Below are positions 59,748 through 64,000 of a DNA stretch of 64,000 nt, piece by piece. The stretch is taken from assembly GCA_026008535.1 (NCBI GenBank), contig BRKX01000012.1, positions 27,371,848 through 27,435,847 of the forward strand. Direction: 5' to 3'. The notes beneath the pieces were generated by a model. That model did not search any database and was not told the DNA's origin. It saw nothing but the letters and a program-made list of their open reading frames with translations. The translations under genes were made by a program, and so were the position numbers. Source of the DNA: Perilla frutescens (Eukaryota > Streptophyta > Magnoliopsida > Lamiales > Lamiaceae). Position 1 is the stretch's first letter, and every line of letters starts with the position of its first letter.

Positions 59748-60307
59748 ATCTCCCCCTTAATCTTAGCCTTTCTGCACAAAACATACAACTCAACGTATTT
59801 TGTACAATTAGAGTCGCAGCGGAAAATGGAGATAAACAAAATCTCCCCCTTAAGGGTTACTCCCCCTTAATTTGATCATTATATAACAAATGATTAACCT
59901 TGTTATAAAAACAATGTTAAATCCACGTTTAACACAAATAACTCAGGGAACATTGATCATTCAACATCCCAAAAATTAACTATGCGTATCATGCCCAAAG
60001 ACTATGGTATATAACGAATACCTTGGTATACAATAAATACCAAAAACAATAAATAGGGCAAGTATATGAACACAAATATAAATTGCATCCCAAACGTAGA
60101 AATGCATTAAAAGCATATCAAAGTAGAAGTTTGTCCAGCACATACATCAAAACAAAACAATTAAAGATGCATCAAACATCTTAAATGTGTCCAGCACATA
60201 ACAACAACAAAAATAAAACATTATTTTTTTCTATTTTAAACCAGCAGAAGCTCAAAAATCGAGCTTCACATCAACTTCCTTTTCCCCTTCGCTGTAGTCT
60301 TCCTCCC
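59748..60307 (-). promoter_or_regulatory. 3' noncoding region of the SIRE-like element with repeated polypurine tracts
   Basis: On the minus strand TTAAGGGGGAG occurs three times, complementing CTCCCCCTTAA at 59751, 59843 and 59862. The one next to the LTR would prime plus-strand synthesis. The remainder up to the ORF end at 60308 is A-rich and noncoding. Confidence 0.75.
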
Positions 60308-61987
60308 TCATCCTTTAGCAGTGACATCCACAGTAGCACTCGTGCCAGCATCACCGTCATCACCCTCTTCATCAGCATGTACTCTCTCTTTTTGTGTAGA
60401 AAGGAGAGTCACAAAAGCATTGCGCACAGTAGAGAGATTAGTGATTGTCTGATCCAGCTGGGCTATTTGATGTTGAAGTGTCTCTAAAGGCATCATCACA
60501 ATAGGAATAGAGCGCGTTGAGACAACATCAGGATTAACATCAGGTGCTGCAGTTGACTGAGAGGGAGCAGGAGTAACATCGGCAGACTGATCTTCAGTTT
60601 TGGCAGCAGTAGAAAGGTAGGGCAAGTCAATGATCCTGTCATCATTCCCCTCGGGCTTCTGAATGGATAGAGATGTATGCTCAACAATTAGTTTCTTCTT
60701 GCTCTCCTTGAGCCCTTGACTCTTAAGAATAACAAAGATTAAACAAGAAAATGGAAGCATATTAGAAGAGCTTGATTTAGAAGCTGCCTTCAAAACTGCA
60801 TAAAAAATATAAGCTCCAAGGCTGCAGGACAGATGAGTCCCAAGCTTATATAGGAGAATTGCCTGATCAACTGTGAGAACAGAAGCATTTGATGTGGGAA
60901 GCCAGTTACACACAGTTAGCTTAAACAGCACTGTGTAGAAAAAGGTTAATTTAGAGGCAGCCACCTTGTTCATCCAAGTTTGAACAAGGCCTCCAGTAAT
61001 CACCTTCACCACATCGTCAATCAAGTCTAATGAGATGATTGTGTCCTCATTGCCAATATCAAGGAACGAGTTAATAACATTAGGGGAAAATTTGTAAATG
61101 TGATCCCTAACACAAACTGTTCCAAAAGACAATTTTGCGGGATCCCCCATAGCAGGAATGACATTAGAGTAAAACTCATAAACAACAGAAGGGTCATAAA
61201 CCAACAGAGAAGTGACAAACTTCCACAAACCCCGTTCCTTTAAAAATATATCCATCCCATGCTTTTTAAAACTTAAAACATCTATCATTTTCTCAACCTT
61301 AAACGACCTTTTAGACACAAGATCAAAAGATTTCTTAGCATCGGTAGAGTAAAAGATCTTACTGTATACTTAAGAAACATCAAGAGGAGAGTCAGATTCA
61401 ACATCAGAGTTCTGTTCCAAAGGGTCAGCAGTGGAAGTGACATCCTGTGTGATATCACCAGGCGGAGGAGAGATAGGATGTTCATCAGTGGAGTCAGATT
61501 CATCTCGTAAAGACCGTGAGGAAGTTTTGGATCCCATCTTTTTCACCTTCTTGGCGGAGGCAACTTCGATTTTCTCTGAAACGTCATTGTGAAGTCGCTT
61601 TAACTTTCGAGTCGGAGAGATTATCTTCACCATTTTTGAGAGAAATTGGAGATGAGCTGTTGAATCAGGGTTGATTGGGTTTGAGGGCTCTCCAAGTACA
61701 TGCATTTGGAGAGGTTTAGTGTTTAAGATTTTGGTATGAGGGGGAACTTCTGGATCTGGAGCAACAGTGTCGGAAGTAGATTTTGCAGGCGGTGACGGCG
61801 GATTGAGCACATGCAACGGTGGATTTTCAGAAGTGGCATTAGCCGTAGCGATTGGATTGGATGTTGATTTAGGAGAGGGGTTTACTGTTGGTGCAGGTGT
61901 TGAGGTAGATGATGGAGAGCCTTGAGACATCTCCATCATTTGTTTCAGCATCATCATCATGGCATGACATGGATTTTGATCTGCCAT
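60308..61987 (-). pseudogene. Extra ORF downstream of pol in the SIRE-like element (plant transposon protein domain)
   Basis: One minus-strand frame from MADQNPCHAMMMM (ATG at 61985-61987) to VDVTAKG at 60308, about 559 codons, interrupted once by TAA at 61370-61372. The N-terminal third is Pro/Ser/Thr-rich and disordered with a basic patch (KRLHNDVSEKIEVASAKKVK). The middle reads SKRSFKVEKMIDVLSFKKHG, FLKERGLWKFVTSLLVYDPS, VVYEFYSNVIPAMGD and YKFSPNVINSFLDI, resembling the 'putative plant transposon protein' domain (PF20167). The C-terminus has a coiled-coil-like stretch (LETLQHQIAQLDQTITNL) and an acidic tail. It sits in the place of the so-called env-like ORF of SIRE elements, but I see no signal peptide. 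Function unknown. Confidence 0.7.
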
Positions 61988-62330
61988 TGATGAGGGTGAC
62001 AAAGCTAAATTTTTTTTGAAGAAGCGGAGAAGATGAACCGCTAGAGAGAGAGAGAGACAATCGGATGAGAGAGAGAAACAAAAGTTCCTCTTTTAAATAA
62101 TAAAAGCGATATCTCTCACTATCTCTCTTATCATATCATAAGATATGCGGATAAGTATATCCTCTTATCAAAAACAATTTATTAATTTTTTTAACAATAA
62201 TAAAAAAACATATTCTGAAACAATAAAAAAATGGGGACGAGTCATGATTGAATGAATTCTCATGGATTAATTCATAATAAAAAATCATAGCATCATACCA
62301 TAGTTTTATTTAACTAGAATGAAAGTGTGT

Positions 62331-62373
62331 GCCCTGATGTTAAAGACCATAACATTCACTTTAACATCAGGGC
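62331..62373. other. Perfect 15-bp inverted repeat just after the SIRE pol stop
   Basis: GCCCTGATGTTAAAG (62331-62345) and CTTTAACATCAGGGC (62359-62373) with a 13-base loop. On the element's strand it begins 12 bases after the pol stop codon (62386-62388). Confidence 0.9.
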
Positions 62374-62385
62374 GTCAAACATTGA

Positions 62386-64000
62386 CTAAAATCTACACAT
62401 TCCAAGAGATTTCCTTAGAGAACAACATCTCTCAAAATCCAAAGGCTTAGTAAAGATGTCGGCAATTTGATTCTCTGTAGAAATATATTCCAATTTGATG
62501 ATATCTCGTTCCACAAGATCTCGGATAAAGTGATGTCTGATGTCAATGTGTTTGGTGCGAGAATGCTGGACTGGGTTCTTTGAAATTTCAATTGCACTGA
62601 CATTGTCACATAACAATGTCATCGAAGGACTAGTCAAGCCATAATCAAGCACCATTTGATTTATCCACAATAGTTGAGAGCAACAACTAGCGGTAGCAAC
62701 ATACTCTGATTCGGCCGTGGAGAGTGAGATACAATTTTGTTTCTTACTCGACCAAGAAACCAGGTTGTTACCAAAATAGAAACATCCTCCGCTACTGCTC
62801 TTTCTGTCATCGACATCACCTGCCCAATCGGAATCACTAAAACCTACAAGATGAATATTAGAACTCTTGCAATATTTAATACCAAACCCAATTGTGCCAG
62901 AGACATAGCGAATGATTCTTTTAACAACTTTAAGATGAGATTCTTTAGGCTGAGATTGATATCTCGCACAAACACCAACACTAAACATAATGTCAGGATG
63001 ACTAGCTGTTAAGTACAATAAACTTCCTATCATTCCTCTATGCATGGTAGAATCAACATTGCTATCAACATCATCTCTGCTTAACTTTTCGGAAGATCCC
63101 ATAGATGTCTTCATAGGTTTAGCATTTTCTAATCCGAAGCGCTTGACCAATCCTTTAGCATATTTGCTTTGAGAGATGAAGATCCCCTCTTTATCTTGCT
63201 TGATTTGTAGACCAAGGAAATAGTTGAGCTCTCCAACCATGCTCATTTCAAACATGTTGCACATTGAGTCTACAAAATCTTTGAGCAGATTAGTACAAGT
63301 TGAACAAAAAACAATGTCATCAACATAGATTTGAGCAACAGTAATATGTTTTTTATTTTTCTTGATAAACAATGTTCTATCAACTTGATCTCTTACAAAA
63401 CCAATTTGTAGCAAGAAATCGGTCAGTCTAGCATACCATGCTCTAGGGGCTTGTTTGAGACCATACAAAGCCTTTTTGAGCTTAAATACGTGCAAGGGTT
63501 TCTCATGACATTCGAACCCCTTAGGTTGTTCGACATATGCTTCTTCATTGAGATAACCATTCAAGAAAGCACTTTTAACATCCATTTGATGTAAAGTAAA
63601 ACCCACATAACATGCAATTGCACATAAAAGACGGATGAATTAAATCCTTGCAACAGGAGCAAATGTTTCATCAAAGTCTATCCCTTCAACTTGGGTATAA
63701 CCTTGAGCCACTAGATGAGCTTTGTTTCTGACAACATTGCCAGACTTATCCGTTTTATTTTTGAAAATCCATTTTGTCCCAATTACATTTTTATTTTTGG
63801 GGCATGGAACTAATTCCCATACATTGTTTCTTACGAACTAGTTTAGTTCCGCATGCATAGCATTGATCCAAAAATTATCATTAAGGGCTTCTTTAATGTT
63901 TTTAGGTTCAATGTTAGACATAAAACAAGTGTTTGACATACAAACATTTAAAGAGGACATGCATACCAGTTTCAGCATTTCTTTGTATTCCTCTGAGTTC
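62386..64000 (-). pseudogene. pol: Copia RT-RNase H part of SIRE-like pol, partial
   Basis: C-terminal part of a copia polyprotein. Uninterrupted over 62386-63606: LHQMDVKSAFLNGYLNEEAY, KLKKALYGLKQAPRAWYARL, the RT active site IYVDDIVFCST, FLGLQIKQDKEGIFISQSKY, and a copia RNase H (GFSDSDWAGDVDDRKSSSGG, STAESEYVATASCCSQLLW, SRTKHIDIRHHFIRD), ending KSLGMCRF. Upstream sequence to the window edge (TKWIFKNKTDKSGNVVRNKA, VEGIDFDETFAPVARI) is in the same frame but has stops at 63640-63642 and 63838-63840. gag, protease and integrase lie right of the window. Confidence 0.9.

Larger units (their letters stand above)
44351..64000 (-). mobile_element. SIRE-like Ty1/copia retrotransposon, 3' half, continuing beyond the window
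   Basis: Minus-strand pol (62386-64000), an extra downstream ORF (60308-61987), polypurine tracts (59750-59872) and an LTR beginning at 59747 are in the order seen in SIRE/Sirevirus elements. The LTR appears to continue left past a plus-strand copia insertion (45130-59504) to TGTTGAAATTCG at 44351, giving about 1017 bp and TGTT...AACA ends. The 5' LTR lies beyond the right edge, so this outer boundary is not verified. Confidence 0.75.

Noticed and set aside
61985..62386. Direct stop-codon readthrough from SIRE pol into the extra ORF
   Set aside because: After the pol stop the frame meets another stop within about ten codons, and about 360 bases separate it from the next ORF.

Overview
The window looks like an AT-rich, repeat-dominated stretch of a flowering-plant (probably eudicot) nuclear genome. 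Evidence: spliced genes with GT-AG introns, plant-type LTR retrotransposon lineages (Tat and chromovirus Ty3/gypsy; Ale-like and SIRE-like Ty1/copia), a Mutator-like element, tRNA-derived SINEs, and Stowaway- and Harbinger-type MITEs. Only one convincing intact host gene is present: a five-coding-exon gene at 27469-31336 (599 aa) with a vasculin-like C-terminal motif. The window also begins inside the last exons of an unknown gene (110-950).

Layout. 1-2400: last exons of an unknown gene, with AGTGATACTT repeats in its intron and the reverse-complement repeat AAGTATCACT as a dense array downstream. 3660-4793: a long-inverted-repeat element with a GC-rich insert (Pack-MULE-like). 5291-15243: a complete but mutated minus-strand Tat-lineage gypsy element (483-bp LTRs, ATGTT target duplication) that carries a spliced gene on the opposite strand. 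16360-18600: small DNA elements (a foldback with a Stowaway MITE inside, another MITE family) and a SINE. 19162-24240: a Mutator-like element with a candidate 10-bp target duplication, holding convergent remnants of a DUF1985 gene and a MuDR transposase. 26300-31990: the host gene. 32228-36916: microsatellites, two MITEs and two head-to-tail Harbinger-like elements. 37279-43043: a plus-strand chromovirus with 577-bp LTRs and ATCTT target duplication. 43268-43700: a minus-strand SINE whose body is triplicated.

44351-64000 is a three-level nest. A minus-strand SIRE-like copia element (running off the right edge) has its 3' LTR split by a plus-strand Ale-like copia element (45130-59504, CTTTG duplication), which is itself split between gag and protease by a second plus-strand copia element (46580-55960, GTTGG duplication). 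LTR divergence counted by eye fits this order: about 2.1% for the middle element and about 1.1% for the inner one.

None of the retrotransposons has an intact polyprotein. Nearly all premature stops can be explained by single transitions, as expected from decay of methylated cytosine. Functional names rest on motifs read by eye; no database search was possible.
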